Made by a program: the position numbers and the translations under genes | NCBI GenBank assembly: GCA_937926785.1 | Contig: CALBBQ010000026.1 | Span: 1 to 64,000 of the forward strand | Direction of reading: 5' to 3' | Length of the DNA stretch: 64,000 nucleotides | From: an uncultured Bacteroidales bacterium | GTDB lineage: Bacteria; Bacteroidota; Bacteroidia; Bacteroidales; Tenuifilaceae | Part shown: positions 27,664 through 38,700 of the stretch, in pieces | How positions within the stretch are numbered: the first letter of the stretch is position 1 | How the letters are laid out: every line of letters begins with the position of its first letter | Notes under the pieces: generated by a model | What the model was told of the DNA's origin: nothing | Seen by the model: only the letters and a program-made list of their open reading frames with translations | The model's database searches: none

Positions 27664-28449
27664 ATGAATGGACGGTCGGAAATGACCTTTCTGGAACACC
27701 TAAAAGAGCTACAGCGGGCTCTGCTTAAAGTTGTTTTTGGTGTAGCTGCTGCATGTGTTATAGCTTTTATCGTGGGCGATAGGATTCTCAACCTGATAGT
27801 TTATGTTTCGCCTCCGGACTTTATTACCAACAGGTTACTTTGTAATCTTGCCGCTGAGGTGAACTCACCCAAACTCTTGATAAATCAAGTATTGCTTGCA
27901 TTCACCAATATTGAGTTGCCCGGTCAGCTTATGCTTCACCTTAACCTTGTATTAATTGGCGGTGTTGTTCTATCGTTACCCTATACCCTTGAAGTACTCT
28001 TTAACTTCATTAAACCAGCACTAAAAGCTAAGGAACGAATCGGCTCCAGGAAATTTACCACATTAGTAATCAGCCTTATTGTATTGGGTTTACTATTCGG
28101 ATACTTTATCATTGCCCCAATATTTGTGCATTCTGCGGTAAACTACGCCCTCCCACCTCAGATAGTGAACCAAATTACCATCCAGTCGTTTACTAGTTCC
28201 GTAAGCCAAACAGTTTTAGCCTTGGGAATTGGATTTGAGCCACCCCTTATAATACAGTACCTGACTAAATGGCAGGTTTTTAAACCTGAAGGGCTTAGTA
28301 AAAATTGGCCTATAGCTGTAGTTTTACTTTTGACAACATCTGCCATTATAACACCACCCGATGTGTTTAGTATGATAGTTGTAGCCCTTTCGCTATGGTT
28401 GCTTTACGAATTTACGCTACTGCTAACAAGAAAAAAGATTGCCCATTAA
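27664..28449 (+). CDS. tatC: Twin-arginine translocase subunit TatC
   Basis: About 261 residues from the ATG at 27664; a longer reading from TTG at 27643 would overlap kdsD. The cytoplasmic N-terminus has MTFLEHLKELQRALLK, the family's signal-peptide-binding segment, and six membrane helices follow. The conserved FEPPLIIQYL (periplasmic/TM4 glutamate region) is visible. TatC recognises twin-arginine signals of folded exported proteins. No tatA or tatB gene is in this window. Confidence 0.95.
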   Translation: MNGRSEMTFLEHLKELQRALLKVVFGVAAACVIAFIVGDRILNLIVYVSPPDFITNRLLCNLAAEVNSPKLLINQVLLAFTNIELPGQLMLHLNLVLIGGVVLSLPYTLEVLFNFIKPALKAKERIGSRKFTTLVISLIVLGLLFGYFIIAPIFVHSAVNYALPPQIVNQITIQSFTSSVSQTVLALGIGFEPPLIIQYLTKWQVFKPEGLSKNWPIAVVLLLTTSAIITPPDVFSMIVVALSLWLLYEFTLLLTRKKIAH

Positions 28450-28460
28450 GCCTGTTACCT

Positions 28461-30911
28461 ATGAAAAGGATTTTTTTTTGTTTTTTTTCACTTTTAATTT
28501 GTTCAGATCTTCTTTTTGGACAAGGGCAGATTACAAAGATTAGGGGAAAAGTATATGACTCTCAAACCAATGAACCCCTACCCTATGTAAACGTTTCATT
28601 CAAAGGACTAACCATTGGCACCATCACCTCCGAAAGTGGTGAATTTTTCCTGGAATCGCGCACAGCCAGCGATACGCTGGTTGTCTCATTTGTTGGGTAT
28701 CAACCCAAAAGGATTGCCATAAAGAAGGGTGTTTACCAGGAACTAAACGTAAAACTTGAACCCGAGGCAATTGAAATCGCAGCTGTTATCGTAAAACCTG
28801 GCGAGAGTCAGGCAAACCGAATTATCCGAAACATCATTAAGAATAAAGACCGGAATAACCCTGCAAACTACACATATAGCTGCAAGAGCTACAATAAAAT
28901 TCAGGTTGATATAAACAATATAGATGAGGATATAAAGAAACGTAAAGTTTTCAATCAGTTCCAGTTTATTTGGGATTACGTTGACACGAACGCTATTACA
29001 GGAAAAACCTACCTTCCTATTTTTATAACTGAGTCGATATCGGATTACTACTACAGCGCTAGCCCAAAAATGGAAAAAGAAGTAATCAGGGCAACCAAGA
29101 TGTCGGGGGTAAACAACGAAAGCGTAGCGCAATTTACAGGAAAAATCTACCAGAGTGTAAACATCTACGATAACTACATCAACATATTCGACCAGGGGCT
29201 GGTAAGCCCGATTGCCAACGTGGGACTGCTATACTACAAGTACATCTTGCTCGATAGCGCGTACATCGGGAACCGATGGTGTTACCAAATCTCCTTTAAA
29301 CCCCGAAGGAAAATGGAACCCACCTTTACCGGTGATCTTTGGGTAAACGACAGCACCTGGGCTATAGTGAAAGTTCAGGTAAGGCTGGCAGAAATGGTTA
29401 ACCTGAACTTTGTTAACGACATGGTGGCCACCGCTGAGTTTACCCCCCTGAACGATACGCTATGGTTTCCCAAGCAAATGACCCTTTTTGTTGACTTTAA
29501 CCTGACCGATAAAACTACCGGTTTCTTTGGCCATAAAACCATCTCGTACAGCGATGTTAGGCTAAATGCTGGTTTCCCAACGGAAATTGTAAATATGCCC
29601 ACCAACCTGAAAGTAGAAGAAGGAGCGCTAAACCAGCGTGAAGAGTTTTGGTCAGAAGCACGCCCCTTTGAGCTAACACCAAAGGAAGCAGGCATATACC
29701 AGATGGTTGACTCCATTCAGCAGGTTCCCATGTATAAAACTTTTATCGACATCATCGACATGTTTGTAAACTACTACTACACAGTTGGCTACTGGGAGTT
29801 TGGGCCATACTACCAAACGTATAGCTTTAACGAGATAGAGGGAAACCGGTTTAAGGTGTCGGGCCGAACCAGCAACAAGTTTAGCCGAAAGGTGATGTTC
29901 AACGGGTTCCTGGCCTACGGCGACAAAGATGAACGCTTTAAATGGGGGGTTGGGTCGTTGTACATGATTAACAAAAACCCCAGAGAAGCGGTAAGCATCA
30001 ACTACAAAAGCGATATTGAACAGCTGGGGCAAAGTCCTTATGCCCTTACCGAGGATAACATCCTAACCTCGTTCCTCCGTCGCAACCCGAATAACAAGCT
30101 CACCCTGGTTAAAGATTTCACGGCTTACTACGAAAAAGAATGGTTTGTCGGTTTATCGAACAAACTCACTTTCAGTCACCGAATTATATACCCAACCGAT
30201 TTTATCCCTTTTATACCGATTAATGGTTCCGGTGAACTAAAAAGTATAACCACCTCCACTGTTACGCTTAACACCCGGTGGATTAAGGATGAGCGGTACG
30301 TATCGGGCGAGTTTGAAAAGGTAAGCCTTGGCAGCGACTGGCCCGAAATTAACCTGAATATTACCAAGTCGTTCAAAGGATTTGCCGGCTCCGATTTCGA
30401 TTTCTGGAAAGTTCACCTGAACTACTACCACAAGTTTAACGTAAACCCGATTGGCTACTCCCGCTTTATAGTTGATGCCGGAAAGATATTCGGCAAGGTA
30501 CCCTATCCGCTTCTGCAGCTTCACGAGGGAAACGAAACCTACGCATTCGACAGGTATGCCTTCAACATGATGAATTACTACGAATTTGCCTCCGACCAAT
30601 ATTTGAGCCTCTATCTAGAACATCACTTCCAGGGCTTTTTCCTAAACAGATTCCCTTTGTTACGTAGGCTTAAGTGGCGCGAGGTGGCAACTGCAAAGTA
30701 CCTGATAGGAAGTATAAGTAACGAGAACAAGCAGGTTCTGCAGTTCCCTGTTGGATTAGGCGAGGTTTCTAAACCCTACATGGAGGTTAGCGCCGGTGTA
30801 GAAAACATCTTTAAGGTGATTAGAGTTGATGCCCTTTGGCGTTTAACCCACCTGGATAACCCGAATATTCAACCTTTTGGTATTCGGGTAGGATTACAAA
30901 TCATATTCTAA
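28461..30911 (+). CDS. DUF5686/carboxypeptidase-like regulatory domain outer-membrane protein
   Basis: About 816 residues. I start at the ATG at 28461, which gives a signal peptide (MKRIFFCFFSLLICSDLLFG); the longer frame overlaps tatC. A carboxypeptidase D-regulatory-like beta-sandwich (about 25-110, with GKVYDSQTNEPLPYVNVSFKG) is followed by a long DUF5686 region that looks like an outer-membrane beta-barrel, ending in an aromatic-rich strand (GIRVGLQIIF). Function is unknown; it is widespread in Bacteroidota. It follows tatC by 11 bases. Confidence 0.88.
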   Translation: MKRIFFCFFSLLICSDLLFGQGQITKIRGKVYDSQTNEPLPYVNVSFKGLTIGTITSESGEFFLESRTASDTLVVSFVGYQPKRIAIKKGVYQELNVKLEPEAIEIAAVIVKPGESQANRIIRNIIKNKDRNNPANYTYSCKSYNKIQVDINNIDEDIKKRKVFNQFQFIWDYVDTNAITGKTYLPIFITESISDYYYSASPKMEKEVIRATKMSGVNNESVAQFTGKIYQSVNIYDNYINIFDQGLVSPIANVGLLYYKYILLDSAYIGNRWCYQISFKPRRKMEPTFTGDLWVNDSTWAIVKVQVRLAEMVNLNFVNDMVATAEFTPLNDTLWFPKQMTLFVDFNLTDKTTGFFGHKTISYSDVRLNAGFPTEIVNMPTNLKVEEGALNQREEFWSEARPFELTPKEAGIYQMVDSIQQVPMYKTFIDIIDMFVNYYYTVGYWEFGPYYQTYSFNEIEGNRFKVSGRTSNKFSRKVMFNGFLAYGDKDERFKWGVGSLYMINKNPREAVSINYKSDIEQLGQSPYALTEDNILTSFLRRNPNNKLTLVKDFTAYYEKEWFVGLSNKLTFSHRIIYPTDFIPFIPINGSGELKSITTSTVTLNTRWIKDERYVSGEFEKVSLGSDWPEINLNITKSFKGFAGSDFDFWKVHLNYYHKFNVNPIGYSRFIVDAGKIFGKVPYPLLQLHEGNETYAFDRYAFNMMNYYEFASDQYLSLYLEHHFQGFFLNRFPLLRRLKWREVATAKYLIGSISNENKQVLQFPVGLGEVSKPYMEVSAGVENIFKVIRVDALWRLTHLDNPNIQPFGIRVGLQIIF

Positions 30912-30921
30912 CCCACCAACT

Positions 30922-32097
30922 ATGAGTTACGATTTTAATCAGCTCATTAACCGCGAAAACACGGCGTGTGTAAAGTTCGATTTAAGACAAACCATATTTG
31001 GCAAACCCGATGTGCTACCCATGTGGGTTGCCGATATGGACATTGCAACACCCGGCTTTATCATCGAAGCTATACGCGAACGGCTAAAGCATCCTGTGTT
31101 TGGCTACACTTTCAGGGATAACGAATATATCAATGCTATTAAATGGTGGTATAGCAATCGGCACATCTGGGATATTAAAGGCGAATGGATTGATTTTTGC
31201 CCGGGCGTGGTTTCAGGTTTAAGCCATGCCATCAGGGCTTTTACCAGCCCCGGCGATCACATCATCATTCAACCTCCGGTTTACCGGCCGTTTTTCACAA
31301 CGGTTACCAACAACTCCCGTAACCTATTGCTCAACCCTCTCCTTGAGGTCGAAGGAAATTATACCATGAACCTTGAGCAGCTCGAAGAATTAGCCTCGCA
31401 GGGAGCTAAAATGCTTATTCTCTCCAACCCGCATAATCCGATAGGCAAGCTATGGGGTAGCGAAGAACTTCTGAAGTTAGGCGAGATTTGCCTACGCCAT
31501 AACATTATCATCGCTTCGGACGAAATCCATTCCGACCTCATATATCCCGGTAAAAAACACTGCTCCATTGCAACGCTCAACCAGAAACTGGCAAACATAA
31601 CGGTTACATTCTCATCGATGAGTAAAACCTTTAACCTGGCCGGACTTGCCAGTGGGTTTGTTATAATCCCCAACGCCGAACTTAAGGCTAAATACGCCAA
31701 GGAACTGGAAGCCAGCGGAGCCGGTATGGGCAATATTTTTGGCATTGAAGCGCTGAAAGCAGCCTATACTCCAAAGGGTGCAGAATGGATGGAAAAGTTG
31801 ATGCTTCACATCAATTCGAACTGGCAGGTTATGAGCCAAGGGGTTTCAAAGTACAACAAGCTTAAACTGGTTCAGCCCGAAGCAACCTACCTGGTATGGG
31901 CCGACTTCAGACAAACAAACCTTTCAGACGCGAACCTCAATAGCTTACTGGTGCACCAAGCCGGTTTAGGCTTTAGTCCCGGAACGGAGTATGGTGCAGA
32001 AGGAAGTGGTTTTCAACGGATAAACATAGCGTGCCCCAGGCATACCATTGACGATGCAATTCAACGTCTCGCATCAATTTCAAAATACTTAGCATAA
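30922..32097 (+). CDS. PatB/MalY-type PLP-dependent C-S lyase/aminotransferase
   Basis: The 391 residues are of fold type I. The N-terminus has LPMWVADMDIATPGFI, the family signature, then NPHNPIGKLW. The PLP lysine is in SSMSKTFNLAGLASGF and a late RINIACPR arginine binds the carboxylate. MalY/PatB members cleave cystathionine or cysteine to pyruvate, ammonia and a thiol. The exact substrate is uncertain. It follows the DUF5686 gene by 10 bases. Confidence 0.92.
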   Translation: MSYDFNQLINRENTACVKFDLRQTIFGKPDVLPMWVADMDIATPGFIIEAIRERLKHPVFGYTFRDNEYINAIKWWYSNRHIWDIKGEWIDFCPGVVSGLSHAIRAFTSPGDHIIIQPPVYRPFFTTVTNNSRNLLLNPLLEVEGNYTMNLEQLEELASQGAKMLILSNPHNPIGKLWGSEELLKLGEICLRHNIIIASDEIHSDLIYPGKKHCSIATLNQKLANITVTFSSMSKTFNLAGLASGFVIIPNAELKAKYAKELEASGAGMGNIFGIEALKAAYTPKGAEWMEKLMLHINSNWQVMSQGVSKYNKLKLVQPEATYLVWADFRQTNLSDANLNSLLVHQAGLGFSPGTEYGAEGSGFQRINIACPRHTIDDAIQRLASISKYLA

Positions 32098-32227
32098 ACA
32101 GACTGTCCAACTACAATAATTTTTCATCTGCCATTGAACCAAACCTCATCCACAATGGTTTAATGAATCAGATGCTGTTGCCTTTTTCCCTTTTTTTGGC
32201 TATATTTATAGTAGAAAAATTTTTACC

Positions 32228-33262
32228 ATGCGTATCGTCTTGCTACTCTTTACTGCACTCCTAACACAACCGGGTTTATGTATTCCGGCTAATACTGATA
32301 TTCCTGATATATCGTCGAGAATAACCGAGCTGAACAGCCAAATCAAACAGGAGCAGTTCGGAAAAGTGTCAGGAATTGTAGTACTAAATAACAAGGGTAA
32401 AAGTTTATACGAGCAGTACTATGGCTTTTCAAGCCGATACAGCCTAAACCCAATAAGCTCTGTTACCAAAAGCATAACCTCAATTGCCCTGGGCATTTGT
32501 ATTGATCGAGGATTAATTGCGAGCATTGATGAACCAATATGGAAGTACTTCCCGGAATACTCTGACCAATTCGGTAAACAACCATTTAAGAAAGCTATCA
32601 CCATAAAACATTTACTTAATCAAACTACCGGATTAAAATGGGATGAATGGTTTTTCCCATACAACTACGCTTCAAACAGCCTTATTGCACTTCTGGAAAC
32701 TAAGGAAAACCGGATTGAAAAGTTTTTCAATTTACCGAGAGACACCACTCCGGGCGTAAAGTTCAGCTACAACAGCCTATCATCTCAGGTTATTGCCGAG
32801 ATTGTAAGTAGGGTAAGCGGCATACCATTCAAACAGTTTGTTATAGAAAACATCTTTAACCCCCTTCACATTGATAGCTTTACCTGGGATGAGTACCCCA
32901 ATAATCCCTCTCCTGCATGGGGAGGCATTTCGCTTTCTACCCCCGACATGGCCAAAATCGGACTTTTAATGCTTAACAATGGGAAATATAAAAACCACCA
33001 GGTTGTATCGGCTGAATGGGTTAAAAATACGTTGAGCGTACAATCCGTTTTTGAAGGAAATACCGGCTATGGATTACACTGGTGGGTTGAGCATCAACCT
33101 AACTCCCCCCTGATGTTCTATGCTGCTGGCTACGGCGATCAGTACGTGTTCATTGTTCCCGAAAAAGAGCTGGTGATTGCCATCAACTCGCAGAACTTTT
33201 CCGACTACCACTGGCCTAAACCAGTAATTGAAATTGCAAGAACCATTGCAAACGCTATCTGA
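32228..33262 (+). CDS. Serine hydrolase, class C beta-lactamase-like
   Basis: The 344 residues begin with a signal peptide (about 1-18). The SxxK motif is Ser78-Val-Thr-Lys81 (SSVTKSI). A Tyr-containing FSYNS is the likely second motif, and GLHWWVEH and YGDQYVFIVPE are near the C-terminus. Such secreted enzymes act as esterases, D-aminopeptidases or peptidoglycan enzymes; true beta-lactamase activity is not implied. Confidence 0.88.
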   Translation: MRIVLLLFTALLTQPGLCIPANTDIPDISSRITELNSQIKQEQFGKVSGIVVLNNKGKSLYEQYYGFSSRYSLNPISSVTKSITSIALGICIDRGLIASIDEPIWKYFPEYSDQFGKQPFKKAITIKHLLNQTTGLKWDEWFFPYNYASNSLIALLETKENRIEKFFNLPRDTTPGVKFSYNSLSSQVIAEIVSRVSGIPFKQFVIENIFNPLHIDSFTWDEYPNNPSPAWGGISLSTPDMAKIGLLMLNNGKYKNHQVVSAEWVKNTLSVQSVFEGNTGYGLHWWVEHQPNSPLMFYAAGYGDQYVFIVPEKELVIAINSQNFSDYHWPKPVIEIARTIANAI

Positions 33263-33290
33263 AATTAATTAACCCCTAATACCTAAAGCC

Positions 33291-34304
33291 ATGACAAAGC
33301 TAACAACTAACTACATGGGAATAGAGCTGAGGAATCCGCTAATAGTAGGAGCCTCATCGCTCACCTCAAACATCGACACCCTGAAAGCTATTGAGAAGGC
33401 CGGTGCAGGCGCCGTTGTTTTTAAATCGCTATTCGAGGAACAGATACAGCTCGAGGAACTGGAAATGGAAAATGAGCTTGAGGAGTACAACGAGCGCCAT
33501 GCCGAAATGGTAAAGCTTTTCCCAACGCTTAAGCATGCCGGCCCGGCCGACCATCTTGCCAAGCTCAAGAAAGCGAAGGAAACTCTTGGCATACCCATTA
33601 TCGGAAGCCTAAACGCCATGCACCCCGACACATGGAGTGAGTACGCTCAGGCTATTGCCGATACCGGCGTAGATGCCCTTGAGCTGAACTTTTACACCAC
33701 CCCGAAAGATTTTGAGGTGGAGGGTAAAACTATTATTCAATCGCAGGTTGAAACGCTGATTAGCGTAAAGGAGAAGGTAAAGATTCCCATCAGCGTTAAG
33801 CTAAGCCCGTTCTACACTAACCCGCTGGATGTAATCCGACGGTTCGATGAAACCGATGTGGACGGCTTTGTACTGTTTAATAGGTTGTTCCAACCCGATA
33901 TTGACATTGATAAAGAGGAATTGGTTCAAACCATCATCCTAAGCGATGCCAGCGACCACCGCTTGCCACTCCGCTTCACGGGTCTGCTCTACGGGCACAT
34001 CGCAGCCGATATTTGTGCTGCAACCGGCATTATGAACGGCCACGATGCCGTTAAAATGATACTTGCCGGCGCAAATGCGTTCCAGGTGGTGAGCACCCTA
34101 TACAAGAATGGCATTGACCATATCACTGAGATGCTTGCCCAAATTGAAAGCTGGATGAATAAGAAAGGGTATAAATCCCTGGACGATTTTAGGGGTAAGC
34201 TGGCCAAGAAGAACCTGCACGACCCCTTTGCATACCGTCGCGCCCAGTACGTTGATATCCTGCTCCGCTCCAACGAGATTGTTAAAACCAATACGCTGAA
34301 GTAG
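33291..34304 (+). CDS. Dihydroorotate dehydrogenase-like protein
   Basis: The 337 residues match the DHOD-like TIM-barrel family, with NYMGIELRNPLIVGASSLT at the N-terminus and GANAFQVVSTLYKNG near the C-terminus. The family resembles FMN-dependent PyrD, but I cannot identify the usual catalytic base (Ser or Cys in an NxS/C loop), so true dihydroorotate oxidation is doubtful. It is a single gene with a downstream bidirectional terminator. Confidence 0.85.
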   Translation: MTKLTTNYMGIELRNPLIVGASSLTSNIDTLKAIEKAGAGAVVFKSLFEEQIQLEELEMENELEEYNERHAEMVKLFPTLKHAGPADHLAKLKKAKETLGIPIIGSLNAMHPDTWSEYAQAIADTGVDALELNFYTTPKDFEVEGKTIIQSQVETLISVKEKVKIPISVKLSPFYTNPLDVIRRFDETDVDGFVLFNRLFQPDIDIDKEELVQTIILSDASDHRLPLRFTGLLYGHIAADICAATGIMNGHDAVKMILAGANAFQVVSTLYKNGIDHITEMLAQIESWMNKKGYKSLDDFRGKLAKKNLHDPFAYRRAQYVDILLRSNEIVKTNTLK

Positions 34305-34322
34305 GCCCTAGAAGCTAGTATT

Positions 34323-34358
34323 AAAAAGAAAGCCGGCAAAAGCTGGCTTTCTTTCTTT
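34323..34358. terminator. Bidirectional intrinsic terminator
   Basis: GAAAGCCGGC (34328-34337) and GCTGGCTTTC (34342-34351) form a 10-bp stem with one G-U pair and an AAAA loop. A T-rich tail on the plus strand and an A run upstream (T run on the minus strand) serve the two convergent genes. Confidence 0.87.
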
Positions 34359-34364
34359 GGCAAA

Positions 34365-35441
34365 CTACCTCCAGCTCCTGTCGAACGCCAGGTAGAGTTT
34401 GAATGAAACCCCGTGGTTAAATAGTACTCCAGTAAAATCAAGACCTAAATCATCGCTATTATTAGCATTGTACCCAAATGGAAAGAAGGCGGTACCCTCA
34501 AGGTCATAACCAACCGCAAAAACCATCAACGATGGTCCGGTTTTCACGTAGTAGCGCAGCCCTACTGATAGGAAGTAATGAACGTTAACATTAAAAGAAT
34601 TGGGCGAAGTAACCTCACGGCCCGGATTCAGCGCTTCGGCCATATTTATACTGTACGACGTTAGCTTTCCGGAACCGAAACCTATCCTATCCTCTGTGGC
34701 AGCATATAGGGCCAACTTCATGGGAGGCATACCCGGTATTACTCCATGTTTTGCCCCGGTTTGGCACAGATATCTAAGCATATCGAACCCTCCGCTTAAA
34801 TTATAAGATTTAATTTTATAAAGCGGATCGTAAACGGGTTTTCCGAACTTCATATCTTCTGCAGGATTCCCTTCGGTGGTTAGCGTGGCTATCTCCACCG
34901 GAAAACCCATTGACGTGTAACCAAATCCCCAGTAAAAACCCATATTCTCTTCAACTGCATCTGACTTCCATTCCCCATCAACATACCTCTTCTTTTTGAA
35001 ATTCTTAAGCAGATCGATATTGAAATAGGAATTACTGAAATCAAGCTGATTGTAGTAACTGCCGGGAGGTAGCTCGCCGCTCCAGTGCAATGTTCCTGCA
35101 ATATTTGAGCCTTGAATCTTTAGCCAGTACCCTTTAAAACCAAGATACCCGCCCCACCGGTATGCCTTGCTGATAATGTTGTTCTCGAACTGAGCGCCTA
35201 ACCCCAACCGAAGCCCAATACGCCGAATGGCAAAGTTGCCCTCCACGCTCATCATCGATGAAGTTTTAAAATCCACAGTAAGGGGTTTTCCAATTGCCGA
35301 GTGTTGGGTGTAACGCACAAACCAGCTAAGCTTAGGAACATACCATATCCCTACAAAAGCAGGCAATGTATCCTTTGAACTTGCTTGTAACGACAAGGAG
35401 AAAGGAGCCAAAAGAACTAAGAGTAACAATACTTTTTTCAT
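34365..35441 (-). CDS. Putative outer-membrane protein of unknown function
   Basis: The 358 residues start with a signal peptide (MKKVLLLLVLLAPFSLSLQA). The remainder is rich in glycine, aromatic residues and alternating hydrophobic patterns, suggesting a beta-barrel, though no family is recognised. It stands alone, converges on the DHOD-like gene, and has an upstream gap of about 290 bases shared with dnaE. Confidence 0.72.
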   Translation of the reverse strand: MKKVLLLLVLLAPFSLSLQASSKDTLPAFVGIWYVPKLSWFVRYTQHSAIGKPLTVDFKTSSMMSVEGNFAIRRIGLRLGLGAQFENNIISKAYRWGGYLGFKGYWLKIQGSNIAGTLHWSGELPPGSYYNQLDFSNSYFNIDLLKNFKKKRYVDGEWKSDAVEENMGFYWGFGYTSMGFPVEIATLTTEGNPAEDMKFGKPVYDPLYKIKSYNLSGGFDMLRYLCQTGAKHGVIPGMPPMKLALYAATEDRIGFGSGKLTSYSINMAEALNPGREVTSPNSFNVNVHYFLSVGLRYYVKTGPSLMVFAVGYDLEGTAFFPFGYNANNSDDLGLDFTGVLFNHGVSFKLYLAFDRSWR

Positions 35442-35733
35442 GGGTAATTAGTATTGGCGTTAGCAATCTCAACTAAATGAAGCACAAAGGACAACTTCAA
35501 TATTACCACAATATAACTTACTATCGCACTAAGTGTCCGAATATTTTTAGAAATGCTGAATGCTTTTTACTGATTGTGAGAAATATGGGCGAAAGCAAGC
35601 TTAACTGTTGATAAATAAGTATGTATTTTGATTTGGAACGCATCAAAGCTGACGGGTTAATTGGTTAACTTCGCAGTAGCGTCTTACTTGTAAAGTTACA
35701 TAATATCAGGCAAATAGCATAATCATTACACTA
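35442..35733. other. AT-rich divergent intergenic region before dnaE
   Basis: About 290 bases between the outer-membrane protein gene and dnaE. It contains only near-matches to TAnnTTTG, such as TAACTTCG on the plus strand about 65 bases before dnaE. I see no clear hairpin, repeat or small gene. Confidence 0.5.
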
Positions 35734-38700
35734 ATGGGTCAGTTTGTTCATCTGCACGTGCACAGCCATTACTCCATTCTGGATGGGGCTTCGAGCATCG
35801 ATCGGCTAATATCAAGAGCTAAAGAGCTGGGAATGCCCGGCATAGCTTTGACCGACCATGGAAACATGTTTGGAATCAAGGAGTTCCTATCCAAAGTGGG
35901 AAAAACCAACAGTAAGGTTTCAGATGAAATCAAACAGATCAGGTGCGATATGGAAACCCTTCAGGGTGAGTCTGAAAGGGGAGCCGACGTAAAGGAGAAG
36001 CTCGTTGAGCTTCAAAAAAAGCTTCAGGAAGCCGAGGCAAATCTGTTCAAGCCCATTGTAGGTTGTGAAACCTACGTGGCCAAGAAAAGCCGTTTTGACC
36101 GTACCGATAAGGAGGATAGGCATAACTTTCACCTGATTTTGCTTGCCAAGAATAAGGAGGGCTATCATAACCTGATGAAGCTGGTGAGCTATGGCTACAC
36201 CGAGGGGTTTTACTACAAGCCCCGTATAGACAAGGAACTACTGCGAAAGTACGGCAAGGGGCTCATCGCCTCGAGCGCCTGCCTAGGTGGTGAAATTCCT
36301 CAGGCCATTCTAAACGGAGATTTGGAAGAAGCCGAACGTTTGGTAAACGAGTACAAGGAAATCTTTGGCGATGACTTCTACCTTGAGCTGATGCTGCACA
36401 AGTCGGGTGAACCCAGAATTGACTTTGATGTTTACGAAAATCAGCTTAAGGTTAACAAGGCCCTACTAGAGCTATCGAAAAAAACCGGAGTGAAATGCAT
36501 TGCCACCAACGATGTGCACTTTGTGATGGCCGACGATGCATCGGCTCACGACATACTTATCTGCCTGAATACCGGTAAGAAGCTAAACGAAACAAACCGG
36601 ATGCGCTACACCTTTCAGGAATACCTGAAAAGTGAAGAGGAGATGCTCGCCCTTTTCCCCGATTGCCCTGAGGCAGTAAGCAACACCATGGAAGTATTCA
36701 ACAAGGTTGAATTTTACGATATTTCCAGCAAGCCTATAATGCCCTACTTCCCCCTACCCGATGGATTTACCGATGATAATGACTACTTACGCTACCTCAC
36801 CTATGAGGGTGCCAAACAGCGATGGGGTGATAATCTGAGCGAGCAGGTGAAGGAGCGACTGGAGTTTGAGCTGGGTGTAATTGCACGAATGGGTTATCCC
36901 AGCTACTTTCTGATAGTTTGGGACTTCATCAAAGCGGCGCGCGAGCTTGGTGTATCAGTAGGCCCTGGACGTGGCTCGGCTGCCGGCTCTGCAGTTGCAT
37001 ACTGCTTACGCATCACCGATATCGATCCAATAAAGTACGACCTGCTGTTTGAGCGCTTCCTGAACCCCGAGCGAGTATCGATGCCCGATATCGACATCGA
37101 CTTTGACGAGGACGGTCGTGAGGAAGTGCTTCAATACGTGGTGAACAAGTATGGGGCAAAGCGAGTGGCTCACATCGTAACATTCGGCACGATGGCCGCC
37201 AAATCGTCCATCAAAGATGTGGCCCGCACCATCGACCTGGACCTACCCTCAGCCGAACGGCTAGCCAAGATGGTACCCGAGCGGTCAGGTATCACCCTCG
37301 AAAAAGCCTTTGAAGAGGTGCCTGAGCTGGAAAAGGAGAAAAAGTCCGATAACCCGCTTATCAGAACCACCTTAAGCCACGCACAGGTGCTTGAGGGAAC
37401 AGTGCGCCAAACCAGCGTGCATGCCTGCGGTATTATCATTGGCCGCGACGACCTTGAAGAGTACATCCCCTTATGTACCAACTCCGAGGCTAAACTCTTT
37501 GTTACCCAGTATGAAGGGACACATGTAGAGGACATCGGGTTACTCAAAATGGACTTTCTGGGGTTAAAGACCCTTTCCATTATTAAGGATACCCTATTGC
37601 TGATAAAGGAATCGACCGGAAAATGGGTTGACATAGATAACATCCCGCTCGACGACCGCAAAACCTTTGAGCTCTTCTCAAAAGGTGAAACCACCGCCAT
37701 TTTCCAGTTCGAGTCGCCCGGTATGAAAAAATACCTAAGAGCACTTCAACCCAACCGTTTCGAAGACCTCATTGCCATGAACGCTCTGTACCGTCCGGGT
37801 CCCATGGATTACATTCCCAGCTTTGTGAACCGCAAGCATGGAAAAGAACCCATAATTTACGACATCCCCGAGATGGAGGAAGTACTGAAAGACACCTACG
37901 GTATTACCGTTTACCAGGAGCAGGTGATGCTCCTATCCCAGAAGCTGGCCGGATTTACCAAGGGGCAAGCCGACGCGCTGCGCAAAGCCATGGGTAAAAA
38001 GCTCAAAAAGGTAATGGATGAGCTCAAGGAGAAGTTCATTGAAGGATGCAAAAGCAAGGGCTACGACATCAAAAAGGTTGAAAAGATATGGACGGACTGG
38101 GAGTCGTTCGCCGAGTATGCCTTCAACAAGTCGCACTCCACATGCTACGCCTATGTGGCCTACCAAACCGCTTACCTCAAAGCCCATTACCCCAGCCAGT
38201 TTATGGCTGCCGTGCTGAGCCGGAACCTTTCCGACATCAAAAAGATTACCACCTTCATGGATGAATGCCGGCGTATGGGCATTCAGGTACTCGGACCCGA
38301 TGTGAACGAGAGCCAGATTAAGTTCGCCGTTATGGCCAATGGCGATATTCGTTTTGGCCTGGGTGCCATAAAGGGTATGGGCGAGAATGCCGCCCAAAAC
38401 ATTATTGAAACCCGAAACCGTAGCGGCAAGTTTAAAGATATCTACGACTTTTTCGAAAGGGTGAACCTGCAAACCGTAAACAAGAAGAACCTTGAGGTAC
38501 TAGCCGTTGCAGGTGCATTCGACAGCCTAATTCAGTTCGATAGGAGTATATTCTTTTCAACCGATACCAAAGGGGCATCGTACCTTGAGATGCTGATGAG
38601 ATACGGAACAAGAGTGCAATCGGAAAAAAACAGCAGTCAGCAATCGCTTTTTGGGGCGGCTGCCGGTTTCGAGGTTCCTAAACCCATTCCACCAAAGGTG

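Noticed and set aside
33291..34304. True dihydroorotate dehydrogenase pyrD
   Set aside because: The catalytic base loop is not recognisable and the gene is far from pyrBI, so only the DHOD-like family name is used.
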